NCBI GenBank assembly: GCA_009594995.1
Contig: VOPR01000023.1
Span: forward strand, 1-64,000
DNA from: Nitrospira sp.
GTDB lineage: Bacteria; Nitrospirota; Nitrospiria; Nitrospirales; Nitrospiraceae
Direction: 5' to 3'
Length of the DNA: 64,000 nucleotides
Positions 1 through 8,498 of this stretch are shown in pieces. Position numbers and translations under genes: made by a program. The notes beneath the pieces are model-generated. The model saw only the letters and a program-made list of their open reading frames with translations, was not told the origin of the DNA and did not search any database. Positions within the stretch are counted from its first letter, which is position 1. Each line of letters opens with the position of its first letter.

Positions 1-1238
1 TGAAGATCGCGATTATCGGTGGCGGACCGGCCGGGCTGATGGCGGCCGAGGCGGCATTGGCCGGCGGGGCGCAGGTCGCGCTGTACGATTCGATGGCGTC
101 TGTGGGGCGCAAGTTTCTGTTGGCCGGAAAAGGCGGGTTGAACCTGACTCACTCCGATCAGCCAGACCTGTTCCTCAGCCGATATGGCGAGCGCCGCGCG
201 CAAGTCGCGACCTGGATGGCCGAGTTCGGGGCCGACGCGGTTCGCACGTGGGCGCGCGGGCTTGGTGTCGAGACGTATGTCGGCTCCTCCGGTCGTGTGT
301 TTCCGACGGATATGAAGGCAGCACCGCTGCTCCGCGCCTGGTTGCGGCGATTGCGTCAGGCCGGATTGACGATTCATGTGCGGCATCGTTGGCAGGGCTG
401 GGATGAACAGAAGGCCCTCCGTTTCGAGACGCCGCAAGGCACGAGTTCCGTACGGGCGGATGCGGTCATCCTGGCGTTAGGCGGGGGCAGTTGGCCCAAG
501 CTCGGCTCCGATGGTGCCTGGGTGCCACTGCTCGCGGGGCGTTCCATTGCGGTCGCCCCGTTGCGCCCGGCGAACTGCGGGTTTGATGTCGGGTGGACCG
601 AACACTTCCGGACCAAGTTCGCGGGGCATCCGGTGAAAACGGTCGGTGTGGTGGCGAAATCACCGACTGGCGTCGTGATGCGTCGCATGGGGGAGTTCGT
701 GATCACTGAGACCGGTGTCGAAGGCGGTGTGATCTATGCCGTGGCCTCTTGCCTCCGCGATGAAATTGAAGCCACCGGCCGTGGCACGCTGCGGTTGGAC
801 CTGGCGCCGGATCGTGAACTGCCGCGTTTGATCAAGGATCTCTCACAGCCGCGCGGAAAAAAGACGATGGCCACGCATTTGGAGCGGCGCGCCCATATCG
901 ACGGGGTGAAGGCCGGGCTGCTTCGTGAGATTGTTTCCAAGGAAGATTTTGCAGACCCGACCCGTCTGGCGGCCGCGATCAAAGCCTTGCCGCTCACCCT
1001 GACGGCGCCACGCCCCTTGGAGGAGGCGATCAGCACGGCCGGCGGTGTGACCTGCGAGGCGCTCGACAAGCGGTTGATGCTCAAAGCGTTGCCGGGGGTA
1101 TTCTGCGCGGGGGAAATGGTGGATTGGGAAGCGCCGACGGGCGGGTATCTGCTCACGGCCTGTTTTGCCAGTGGTCGGACCGCCGGTGCGGGGGCCGTCG
1201 CTTGGCTCGCGGAGCGCGCAGGACGTGCCAAGTCATAA
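1..1238 (+). CDS. FAD-dependent HI0933-superfamily flavoprotein (PP_4765/TIGR03862-like), first base missing
   Basis: The window opens at the second base of the start codon: TG followed by codons reading MKIAIIGGGPAGLMAAE, so about 412 residues are encoded and only one base is lost. The N-terminus is a GxGxxG dinucleotide-binding fold. It is followed by the GRKFLLAGKGGLNLTH segment typical of the HI0933 group, and a C-terminal FAD-contacting stretch (CAGEMVDWEAPTGGYLL) closes the domain. This matches the TIGR03862 branch, whose substrate is unknown, so no reaction is assigned. It overlaps the next gene by about 14 bases, suggesting translational coupling. A second, more distant HI0933-type flavoprotein lies at 2794-4107. 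Family assignment is firm; function is not. Confidence 0.9.
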   Translation, partial: KIAIIGGGPAGLMAAEAALAGGAQVALYDSMASVGRKFLLAGKGGLNLTHSDQPDLFLSRYGERRAQVATWMAEFGADAVRTWARGLGVETYVGSSGRVFPTDMKAAPLLRAWLRRLRQAGLTIHVRHRWQGWDEQKALRFETPQGTSSVRADAVILALGGGSWPKLGSDGAWVPLLAGRSIAVAPLRPANCGFDVGWTEHFRTKFAGHPVKTVGVVAKSPTGVVMRRMGEFVITETGVEGGVIYAVASCLRDEIEATGRGTLRLDLAPDRELPRLIKDLSQPRGKKTMATHLERRAHIDGVKAGLLREIVSKEDFADPTRLAAAIKALPLTLTAPRPLEEAISTAGGVTCEALDKRLMLKALPGVFCAGEMVDWEAPTGGYLLTACFASGRTAGAGAVAWLAERAGRAKS

Positions 1239-1785
1239 GACGACCAGCGACGGGGTGGTGGCCCTGATCGTGCCGGGAATCGGCAACTCCGGACCGCGGC
1301 ATTGGCAAACGCTGTGGGAAGGGCAACATCCGCATTGGCGACGCGTGCAGCAACGCGACTGGGATTGTCCTGATCGGGAGGCGTGGCTGCAGGGGCTCGA
1401 ATCAGCGATGGCCGTGGCTCCGGTTCCGACGGTGTTGATTGCTCACAGCATGGGGTGCCTGTTGGTTGCTCATTGGGCGGAGCGATCTTCGATTCCGGTG
1501 CGCGCGGCCTTGCTGGTCGCTCCGCCGGACCCGGCCGCACCGGCCTTCCCTCCGGCAGCGCGAGGGTTTGAAAGGGTTCCGTCAGGTAAGCTTCCGTTTC
1601 CCAGTCTCGTCGCCGCCAGCAGCGATGATCCGTTTGGATCTGTGGATTACGCGAAGCGCTGCGCAACTGATTGGGGCAGCGCCTTCGTTGAGGTCGGTGC
1701 GCTCGGCCATATCAATGCGGAGAGTAATCTTGGTGACTGGCCTGCCGGCCTCGCGTTGCTCGAACGCTTGCTGGCATCGTCCTGA
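1225..1785 (+). CDS. RBBP9/YdeN-family serine alpha/beta hydrolase
   Basis: About 186 residues from a GTG start that overlaps the flavoprotein gene. The protein opens with VALIVPGIGNSG and GPRHWQTLWE, the usual N-terminus of the small RBBP9/YdeN hydrolases. It has the nucleophile elbow AHSMGC and a late LGHIN segment carrying the probable catalytic His; the acid is probably in SSDDPFG. The family has esterase-like folds with poorly defined substrates, so no substrate is claimed. An ATG at 1165 in the same frame would add 20 residues that lie entirely inside the upstream gene and look non-conserved. I therefore prefer 1225, although its Shine-Dalgarno match (AGGA) sits too close to be decisive. 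Confidence 0.82.
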   Translation: MPSHKTTSDGVVALIVPGIGNSGPRHWQTLWEGQHPHWRRVQQRDWDCPDREAWLQGLESAMAVAPVPTVLIAHSMGCLLVAHWAERSSIPVRAALLVAPPDPAAPAFPPAARGFERVPSGKLPFPSLVAASSDDPFGSVDYAKRCATDWGSAFVEVGALGHINAESNLGDWPAGLALLERLLASS

Positions 1786-1814
1786 TCTTCCGTGCCGGTC
1801 GACAGACCCCGCGG

Positions 1815-2597
1815 TTAGAGCAACATGCGCTTGGCGTCGGGATCGGCAAGCGTCCCTGTTTTGAGATTCCAGTCGATCGTGAAGATGGCGGAGCGTTCGC
1901 AGGAGAGCGACAGCAGACGTTTTCCGTCCTGGGCCACCACGCTCTCGGCGTTCCGGAAATCGAGCGTGCGGTCCTGTCCCGTCCGATTGCACACGAATAA
2001 CGGCAGGCCGGTATCCTTGGTGCAGCGTTCCCATTCGCCGTTCGGGCCGTGAAGTCCCGGCGCCCAGGCTGCGGATGAGACCAGTGCCCTCGCCCCCTGC
2101 GTTTTCAAACGTGCGGCGATCGCCGGTGTATAGGCATCGGCGCAAATCATGAGGCCGACCTGGCCGAACGGCGTGAGGCGCACAGTGGTGGCTTTCGTGC
2201 CCGGCGTCGACCAAGCCTCAGATCCGACCCGAAGTGCATTGATTTTGCGATGGCTGCCTGCCACCTGTCCGTCCGGCCTGATGGCAAACAGGCTGTTATA
2301 GAGTTGCGTCGATTGCGAATCCCGTTCGGGGTGTGACAGAAAAATGGTGATGCGGTGGCAGGCTGCGAGACGGCTGATTTTATTCATCCACTCGTCCGGT
2401 TGCCGTTCGATCCAATCGGTTCCCAGCGTGTCCGCGAAGGTGTAGCCGGTGACTGCTAGTTCCGGCGTGATGATCCACCTCGCGCCGAGACGCGCGGCCT
2501 TGATGACGGCGGTGGTGGTGAGGTGGCGGTTCTGTGCCAATGCCCCCGGGACGGGGGCGAGGTGCAAGAATGCGATGCGGAGCAGCGGTCCGGCCAT
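1815..2597 (-). CDS. Carbon-nitrogen hydrolase (nitrilase superfamily)
   Basis: A 260-residue cytoplasmic amidase-like protein. The three catalytic positions of the nitrilase superfamily are visible: Glu46 in TPELAVTGY, Lys118 in SHRKIN and Cys152 in LMICADAY. Length is normal for a single-domain family member. The family hydrolyses nitriles or, more often, amides, and some members are omega-amidases or N-carbamoyl hydrolases; the sequence does not allow a choice among these. It converges on the RBBP9-type hydrolase, with 29 bases between the stops and no hairpin seen there. Start ATG at 2595-2597. Confidence 0.86.
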   Translation of the reverse strand: MAGPLLRIAFLHLAPVPGALAQNRHLTTTAVIKAARLGARWIITPELAVTGYTFADTLGTDWIERQPDEWMNKISRLAACHRITIFLSHPERDSQSTQLYNSLFAIRPDGQVAGSHRKINALRVGSEAWSTPGTKATTVRLTPFGQVGLMICADAYTPAIAARLKTQGARALVSSAAWAPGLHGPNGEWERCTKDTGLPLFVCNRTGQDRTLDFRNAESVVAQDGKRLLSLSCERSAIFTIDWNLKTGTLADPDAKRMLL

Positions 2598-2793
2598 AGG
2601 TTGTTGCGAAGTAGAAGGGCGTCTGCTGCCTTGCTGCGATGGCCGGACTCTAGCATAGACCGGCGTTCAGATCGAACGGCCTGGCGGGTTGCTCTTACCC
2701 GGGTCGTCCTGTGCATGGTTTTCCACCCGGCATACAGTTTCACCACGCTCCGTGATACTCTTCCGCGCGGCACGCAGGTGACACTCAGCTGGT

Positions 2794-4107
2794 ATGAGGT
2801 CGTACGCATTGTCAGAACGTTCTCCAATCGTGGATCTTTGCATTGTGGGCGCGGGAGCTGCCGGTCTGGCCGCCGCCATTTTTTCTGCGGAACAGGGACC
2901 GCATCTCACCATTGAGCTGTTGGACGGCGCCAAAAGTATCGGCGCAAAAATTCTGGTCTCGGGTGGGGGGCGGTGTAACGTCATGCATGATGTCGTGACG
3001 CCGGATGATTTTTTCGGCACCCGACATCTCGTGCGCAATGTGTTGGCGGCGTTTCCAGTGCAGGAGACAGTGGCGTGGTTTGCGTCGCTCGGGGTCAAAC
3101 TCAAATGCGAGGAGACCGGCAAACTCTTTCCGGTGACCGACAAGGCGCGGACGGTGCTCGAGGCCCTCGTTGCGCGCTGTCGTGAGCTGGGTGTGGTGCT
3201 TCGTCCGGATCATCGCGTTACGGACATTGCACGCATGAACGGTGCGGCAGAGTCAGGTGGGATTGAGCCCGCCAGGTTCGTGATTCGTCACCAACAGGGT
3301 GAGACCTATGCTCGGCGACTCATGCTCGCCACCGGCGGGCAATCGTTGCCCCGCACCGGAAGTGACGGATCGGGCTATGGGCTCGCGCGCCGCTTGGGTC
3401 ACCACGTGACTTCGATCGTTCCGGCGCTGGTTGCGCTCGTGCTGGAAGACCGCTGCTTTCACGAGAAGCTGTCGGGCCTCTCGCAGGAAGTGGAGCTTCA
3501 GACTTTGGTCGAGGGACGATCGGTCGATCGGCGGACCGGCAGTCTGCTCTGGACGCATTTCGGCATCAGCGGGCCGGTGGTGATGGATGCGAGCCGATTC
3601 TGGTGTCTGGCCAGAGAGCGAGGTGAGACGGCGCAGCTTTACGGGAACTTTCTGCCCGGCCGAACGATAGATCAGGCGCGGGAATGGTTTCTTGCACACA
3701 CGGCCAAGAACCCCCGGCGTTCCCTGCTGAAGATGTTTGCGGAGTCGCTGCCGGAGCGGTATGTCGAGACGCTCTGTCACCATGTCGGCGGTGATCCGCA
3801 ACAGGCGTGCGGTCAAGTATCACGCGCGATTCGGGATCGCCTTCTCACGGCTCTTACCAGATTTCCCTTTCCTGTCGTGCGCGATCGAGGCTGGAATTTT
3901 GCCGAGGTGACGGCCGGCGGGATTCCGTTGGAAGAGGTCAACTTCCGCACAATGGAGTCGAAGCTTTTACCGGGCCTGTATCTGGTCGGAGAGGTGCTCG
4001 ACTGCGACGGTCGAATCGGCGGGTTCAATTTTCAATGGGCCTGGGCGACCGGGCGGGTGGCGGGCCGTGCGGTTGCGGCAAGTCTGCCTGCGCGCAGCGA
4101 CTGCTAG
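2794..4107 (+). CDS. BaiN/HI0933-family FAD-dependent oxidoreductase
   Basis: 437 residues. Residues about 13-40 hold the FAD-binding IVGAGAAGLAAAIF. The HI0933 hallmark GAKILVSGGGRCNV follows, then the mid-domain TGGQSLPRTGSDGSGY and the C-terminal GEVLDCDGRIGGFNFQWAWATG loop. This is the classic branch annotated as aminoacetone oxidase or BaiN-like; BaiN itself acts on bile-acid intermediates in gut clostridia, which is not a likely role here. True activity is unknown. The gene is convergent with the DUF481 protein, only 12 bases apart. Together with 1-1238 it makes two divergent paralogues of one superfamily within 4 kb. Confidence 0.9.
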   Translation: MRSYALSERSPIVDLCIVGAGAAGLAAAIFSAEQGPHLTIELLDGAKSIGAKILVSGGGRCNVMHDVVTPDDFFGTRHLVRNVLAAFPVQETVAWFASLGVKLKCEETGKLFPVTDKARTVLEALVARCRELGVVLRPDHRVTDIARMNGAAESGGIEPARFVIRHQQGETYARRLMLATGGQSLPRTGSDGSGYGLARRLGHHVTSIVPALVALVLEDRCFHEKLSGLSQEVELQTLVEGRSVDRRTGSLLWTHFGISGPVVMDASRFWCLARERGETAQLYGNFLPGRTIDQAREWFLAHTAKNPRRSLLKMFAESLPERYVETLCHHVGGDPQQACGQVSRAIRDRLLTALTRFPFPVVRDRGWNFAEVTAGGIPLEEVNFRTMESKLLPGLYLVGEVLDCDGRIGGFNFQWAWATGRVAGRAVAASLPARSDC

Positions 4108-4119
4108 CCGACGGGTGGC

Positions 4120-5145
4120 TCAGCGGAATTCGTACCCGACACCGAAGATCATCGCTTCATCGGTCTTTTTTCGCCCCGGGGCCGGTTGGGTATTGAGCCG
4201 CAGGTCATACTCCACATTAAAAAACAGATTCTTGTAGACCGTGATTCTGAGGCCTTGGTCCGCATTGAAGCGGAAGGCGTTCCCCGCATTGATGTCCCAA
4301 AATCCTTCGTGACGATGGAAGACTTTAACACGATCCGGCCATAGGGTCTGTTCCCAGCGCAGACTCCAGCGCCCCGAAGGCGTCTGGGTGTTCGGGCTGT
4401 TCGTGAAATGTTCGTTCACATGGGCCAGACCGGCGGAGAGCGAGAGCGTGGTGCTGGCGGTTTCATAGAACTGATAACCCAAGCCGCTTCCGATCGTGGA
4501 GCGGAGTTGCAGGGCCTGCAGGGTGTCTTTTTCCAGCATGCCGAACGTTTCGATGAAGATCTGCTTGCTGACAAAATAATTGTGTTTCAGACTTGCGAGC
4601 GAATTTCGCGCCGTCACTTGATCGTTTGCCTGCCCGTAGTTGTATTTGCCTTCCACCAATAATCGCTGTCGGTGGGCGTAGAGCGTCAGGCGGGCTGCGC
4701 TATTGAAGGCCTTGGTGCTGCTGTTGCCGGACGTATTATTCCCCCCGACCGAGACAGTACCGGCCAGCCGGAAGGGTTCGAGGTTGATGGCGGTAATGTC
4801 CGTCAGCGGCGTGGCCGTATCCGGCCCGGCTTCGTTCACTTCGCGTTGCCCGTGGGTGCCATAGACAAAATCACGGAGCACATCATGCGATTCTCCGGGG
4901 ACCAGGACCTTCAACGGACTTGTCGCCGTGAGACGCTGGACTTTCTTCCAATCAATCTTGATCTCGCCTCCGTAATCGGTCTGGAGCGTCAGGAGGTTTT
5001 CTTCCATTTTGACGATCGTGCCGGTCAGCCGATCGCCGTTCAGCAGATACACCTCATCGGCCCAGACCGGCGTGGTCATCCACAGACTCAAGAGAATCAG
5101 TGCCCGCTGCCATAGCAGGGGGCGGAAGGCAGTAACATGGTGCAT
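4120..5145 (-). CDS. DUF481 (YdiY-like) outer-membrane beta-barrel protein
   Basis: About 341 residues from the ATG at 5145. This start gives a standard signal peptide (hydrophobic LILLSLWM, cleavage near PVWA-DEVYL). An upstream in-frame start at 5205 would put 20 polar residues before the signal and is less likely. After the signal comes a short DRLTGTIVKMEENLL segment, common in DUF481 proteins as a periplasmic domain. The rest alternates aromatic and polar residues and ends in GVGYEFR, with a C-terminal aromatic-x-Arg typical of BAM-recognised barrels. DUF481 proteins are outer-membrane proteins of unknown cargo, some induced by salt or acid. Confidence 0.82.
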   Translation of the reverse strand: MHHVTAFRPLLWQRALILLSLWMTTPVWADEVYLLNGDRLTGTIVKMEENLLTLQTDYGGEIKIDWKKVQRLTATSPLKVLVPGESHDVLRDFVYGTHGQREVNEAGPDTATPLTDITAINLEPFRLAGTVSVGGNNTSGNSSTKAFNSAARLTLYAHRQRLLVEGKYNYGQANDQVTARNSLASLKHNYFVSKQIFIETFGMLEKDTLQALQLRSTIGSGLGYQFYETASTTLSLSAGLAHVNEHFTNSPNTQTPSGRWSLRWEQTLWPDRVKVFHRHEGFWDINAGNAFRFNADQGLRITVYKNLFFNVEYDLRLNTQPAPGRKKTDEAMIFGVGYEFR

Positions 5146-5299
5146 GGGGTTTAGACCGGAGTTCCGACGGGCCGGCGGCTCGTAATCGAGGCGGTGTGTC
5201 ACCATCCGTTCGACCAGGCCTCACCCTAATCGAGTGGGTTGGGGAGTTTCAAGAGCGTGAGGCGGAAAAGGCAAGGAGGGACTGTCGTCGAAGGAGGGA

Positions 5300-6499
5300 T
5301 TATTTCGCGATCGTGATGCTGGGCACACCGCTGCGCGACACTTCGGTGACGGTCATTTGGAAAAGCTGATAGAGCAGTTTGAACGCTTCACGGTTCCATC
5401 GGGCGAGAGGGCCCGTGACATTGACAGCGTAATATTTCCCGTGAGATTGCACGGTCAGGTCCGAGTTCGAGGGAGAGGAGTCTTGAACCAGTAGATCCAT
5501 CGTTCTGGCCGGATTGTCCATGAAGAGCGGTGTGCGGGGATCTTTGTCGACATGATACTCCGGTTCTTCTTCCACTGATTGAGCCAAAAAATTGAGCATG
5601 GTGTTGAAGCTGCGTAACCGGAACTCGCCTTTCAACGGCCATTCCCCCCCGTAGTGCCCCGGGCGAATGTCGAATGAGACATCGTTCATGGGGCGTCGTT
5701 CCGCTTCCTCGTGCAGCCTGACGCGCTCTTCGTGGGGGAGTGTGTTCGGATCATAGTTCGTGATCAGGATTCTTCCGGAGACCGGTTTGCGAAGCCGATA
5801 GGTTTTCTGCTGCGGATCGTAGCTGACGAGATATTCCTGTTCCAGCGCTTTGAAGCCCTCCGCCGTGACGGAATCTCCAGGGATGGTCCAGGTGCGTTCA
5901 AACAGCAGCGATTCCGCGTAGAGCCGATTGGCATCCTGAATGGCCGATATATGCAGCACAGCCTTCCGGAACATCTCGTAGCCGGCCTTGTCGGTCGGGC
6001 TGTTGCGGTATGCCACATCCTCGCCGTGGTTGTTCACGCGAAGCTCTTTCGCCATCAGGCGAAGCAGGAGGTCGATATCGCCGCCCTGCCGAAGCAGGAG
6101 TGTGAATTTGGTTTCTTGAAAAGGGGTCAGGAGGCGACGGGTGAAGTCTTCCCCTTCAATCGGCGCAATGCTGATGGTGGGATTCTCGGAGACGCTGCCG
6201 CCGAAGACCGGAAGGAGGGCTTTGCCGTTGTCTCCGGTCAATGCCGGGGTCGCTCCCGCGCTGATGCGGAAATCGAACGTGGCGGCAATGTTTGATACGC
6301 CGGTAAAGTGGACCGGCTGATGATGATGGGCTCGCGCGATATTGATGAGCAGTTGCTTGGAAATGGAATCGGTCATGGCGCTGTCGTAGGAAATGACGGC
6401 GCGAGTCAGCGTCGGTGGCGAAAGACAGCCGGCCAGGCTCAGGACGGCGACGAGGCCGGCCAGGCGTCGGAGTGTTTCCGTACACAGTGAGGTTCGCAT
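5300..6499 (-). CDS. Putative lipoprotein of unknown function
   Basis: About 399 residues from ATG 6499; an in-frame start at 6544 would add 15 charged residues ahead of the signal. A basic n-region and hydrophobic stretch end in the lipobox LSLAGC (Cys25), so the mature protein should be lipid-anchored in the envelope. The mature part holds two DNY/TNYDP-like segments, many charged residues and a C-terminal RWNREAFKLLYQLF segment. I do not recognise a named domain. It lies beside, but is not tightly coupled to, the DUF481 gene, which has the same orientation 154 bases downstream. The short distance and shared envelope location are the only hints of a link. Confidence 0.75.
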   Translation of the reverse strand: MRTSLCTETLRRLAGLVAVLSLAGCLSPPTLTRAVISYDSAMTDSISKQLLINIARAHHHQPVHFTGVSNIAATFDFRISAGATPALTGDNGKALLPVFGGSVSENPTISIAPIEGEDFTRRLLTPFQETKFTLLLRQGGDIDLLLRLMAKELRVNNHGEDVAYRNSPTDKAGYEMFRKAVLHISAIQDANRLYAESLLFERTWTIPGDSVTAEGFKALEQEYLVSYDPQQKTYRLRKPVSGRILITNYDPNTLPHEERVRLHEEAERRPMNDVSFDIRPGHYGGEWPLKGEFRLRSFNTMLNFLAQSVEEEPEYHVDKDPRTPLFMDNPARTMDLLVQDSSPSNSDLTVQSHGKYYAVNVTGPLARWNREAFKLLYQLFQMTVTEVSRSGVPSITIAK

Positions 6500-6675
6500 C
6501 TGGTTGTGCCGACGAGTGTGACGCACCAGCAGCGGTTCTAGCACACCTGTTCACGGAAGCCTAGAGTGCAATGGCATCGGCGAAAAGGTCAGTCTTCTAT
6601 CCCCTAAGGGAGCGCGATGGTCTCGCCTGCCGGGATTGTTTTGTTCTATGATCGGGCATACAGAGGAGCACAGGC

Positions 6676-7455
6676 ATGAGACGTGCGATGCGAATGCGGT
6701 GGTCAGTTTTGATGGCTGTAATGCTGCTGGCCGGTTGCGGTAGTTCGGCGAAGCTGATTTCCGGGCTCAGTATCGAGGAATTGAAACCGGTGCCGGGCAT
6801 CTTAGCAAGTGCCAAACTCCTGAAAGGCACCATCCGGGGCATCACCGGTGACCGTGTGGAAGTGGACACCGGTGAGCGGGCGCCCCGCTATTTGTCCCTG
6901 GAGGCAGGCGGGGACGAAGCTCGCGGGTTGCAGGTAGGCGGCGCGGTGGAGATCATGGTGAACAATCACGATGAGATTGTGGCCTATCAGCGTCCTGCCG
7001 AGACGCCGCCGACGAAGATTTTTCGTGGGTCCCTCGGGAAACCGTTTAATCCGCAGAAGGAACGCGTCACGATCCGCCTCGATACGGGGCGGGATGTGGG
7101 ATTTTATGCGCGGACGGTGGCAATGGATAAACTTGCTGCTCTTGAGGTCGGGGAAACGGCTGATTTCGCCGTCGACCGTGCCTATTTGCTGGTCGATGTG
7201 TTGTCCCAGGGAAAGCCGCGTGAACTCGGGGGCGGATCGTCGTTGCCTGCGCCACAGCGTCGCCTGGAGGGCGCGTTTGTCACCATCGGCGATGGGCGGA
7301 TGCGCCTCAGGATGAAGATCGATGACATTCAATCCTTTCCCGTGCGACCTCTACTGCAGCCGGCGATTGAACAGCTGGATCCCAATGAATCGGTCTCGAT
7401 TTACCTCGACGGACAGGGGCAGGTGATTGACATGGTGAAAACGACTCGTCGTTGA
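6676..7455 (+). CDS. Putative lipoprotein with small beta-rich repeats
   Basis: 259 residues. GAGGAG lies 8 bases before the ATG. The N-terminus RWSVLMAVMLLAGC is a clear lipobox (Cys21). The mature protein has three similar segments: KGTIRGITGDRVEVDTGE, KERVTIRLDTGRDVGFYAR and EGAFVTIGDGRMRLRMKID. They look like repeated small beta-barrel (OB or SH3-like) modules that handle a short strand-turn-strand unit. No family is recognised and no enzyme motif is seen. It is convergent with the SDR gene, 6 bases apart. Confidence 0.72.
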   Translation: MRRAMRMRWSVLMAVMLLAGCGSSAKLISGLSIEELKPVPGILASAKLLKGTIRGITGDRVEVDTGERAPRYLSLEAGGDEARGLQVGGAVEIMVNNHDEIVAYQRPAETPPTKIFRGSLGKPFNPQKERVTIRLDTGRDVGFYARTVAMDKLAALEVGETADFAVDRAYLLVDVLSQGKPRELGGGSSLPAPQRRLEGAFVTIGDGRMRLRMKIDDIQSFPVRPLLQPAIEQLDPNESVSIYLDGQGQVIDMVKTTRR

Positions 7456-7461
7456 ACCGCA

Positions 7462-8346
7462 TTACCGGCGCGAGGGAAGTTTGACGATACGTGTGATGAT
7501 CCAATCATTGAGGCGATCCGGCAGGAGCAGCGCGAGGTAGGCGCGAATGGCAGCGTCGGAGCCTACCAGGTATCGCGTTTTCGGCCACCTCGATCGCAGG
7601 GCGTGTGCCACGGCGTGGGCTACTGTGCTTGCCGGCTGTGCCTGTTCTCCCGCGGCTGTCGCCGCTTCCTTGATGCGGGTGAACCCCTCCTGGTACATGC
7701 TTTTCAGTTCCCGGCTCCAGGCAGCGTCCCAGGTGTCGACTTCTTTTCTGGTTTTTCCCCAAATGGGTGTGGCGATTGCGCCGGGTGCGATGAGAGACAC
7801 GCGGATGCCCCAGGGTTGCAGTTCGAGACGCAAGGCATCGGTGATAGCTTCCAGTGCATGTTTGGATGCGGCATAGGGAGCCATGAACGGCATCGAGGCT
7901 CGCCCGGCGATGGAGCCCATGTTGATGATGCGTCCCCGGCCCTTGCGGATCAACGGCAAAAACGTCTGGGTGACGGCGATCAGACCGAAGACATTCACGT
8001 CGAATTGACGCCGCCAGTCGGCGAGGGGAAGCAGTTCGATCGGTCCGGCCACGCCGATGCCGGCATTGTTGACCAGACCGGCAAGCCCGCGGTCTCCGAC
8101 CATGGCTGCGACCGTATGGCTGGCGGCTGCGATTGAAGCCGTGTCTGTCACATCGAGCCGGATGGGCATGAGGCGCGGGCCTGCTTGCTGTTGCAGCCGC
8201 TCGCCATCGGCAGGATTGCGGACACCCGCGAAGACGCGATATCCCAGTTTATCCAGGGCGAGAGCGCAGGCGGCGCCGATGCCCGAAGAGGCGCCGGTAA
8301 TGACGACTGCATCGGAGGTAGGAGCGGATGAGAACCAATTCGGCAT
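7462..8346 (-). CDS. Classical short-chain dehydrogenase/reductase
   Basis: 294 residues. Rossmann motif VVITGASSGIG at residues 14-24, LVNNAG at 91-96, catalytic Ser145, and Tyr158-x3-Lys162 in YAASK complete the classical SDR set. The C-terminus is extended and ends in a basic hydrophobic stretch (LALLLPDRLNDWIITRIVKLPSRR). This is common in SDRs acting on lipid or retinol-like substrates near membranes, although the substrate here is unknown. AGGAGA lies about 10 bases before the ATG. The gene is divergent from the DUF4832 gene with 152 bases between them. Confidence 0.88.
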   Translation of the reverse strand: MPNWFSSAPTSDAVVITGASSGIGAACALALDKLGYRVFAGVRNPADGERLQQQAGPRLMPIRLDVTDTASIAAASHTVAAMVGDRGLAGLVNNAGIGVAGPIELLPLADWRRQFDVNVFGLIAVTQTFLPLIRKGRGRIINMGSIAGRASMPFMAPYAASKHALEAITDALRLELQPWGIRVSLIAPGAIATPIWGKTRKEVDTWDAAWSRELKSMYQEGFTRIKEAATAAGEQAQPASTVAHAVAHALRSRWPKTRYLVGSDAAIRAYLALLLPDRLNDWIITRIVKLPSRR

Positions 8347-8498
8347 GCCGAGGGAGTCTCCTGTAGTCTGGCCGCGTACCCTATCATAATTTACGGCTCG
8401 ACCCTACTCTCAGATGCATCGGGTGGTCTCATTCAACCATATCATCGGGTGAGGGGTTGAGCCGTTGAGGTAGCGACTTGCGTATGAAAGGAGCCGAC

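Noticed and set aside
734..1666. Minus-strand open frame (310 codons) across the first two genes
   Set aside because: It is antisense to two genes with clear family motifs and is Arg/Pro/Ser-rich, as expected of a non-coding frame.
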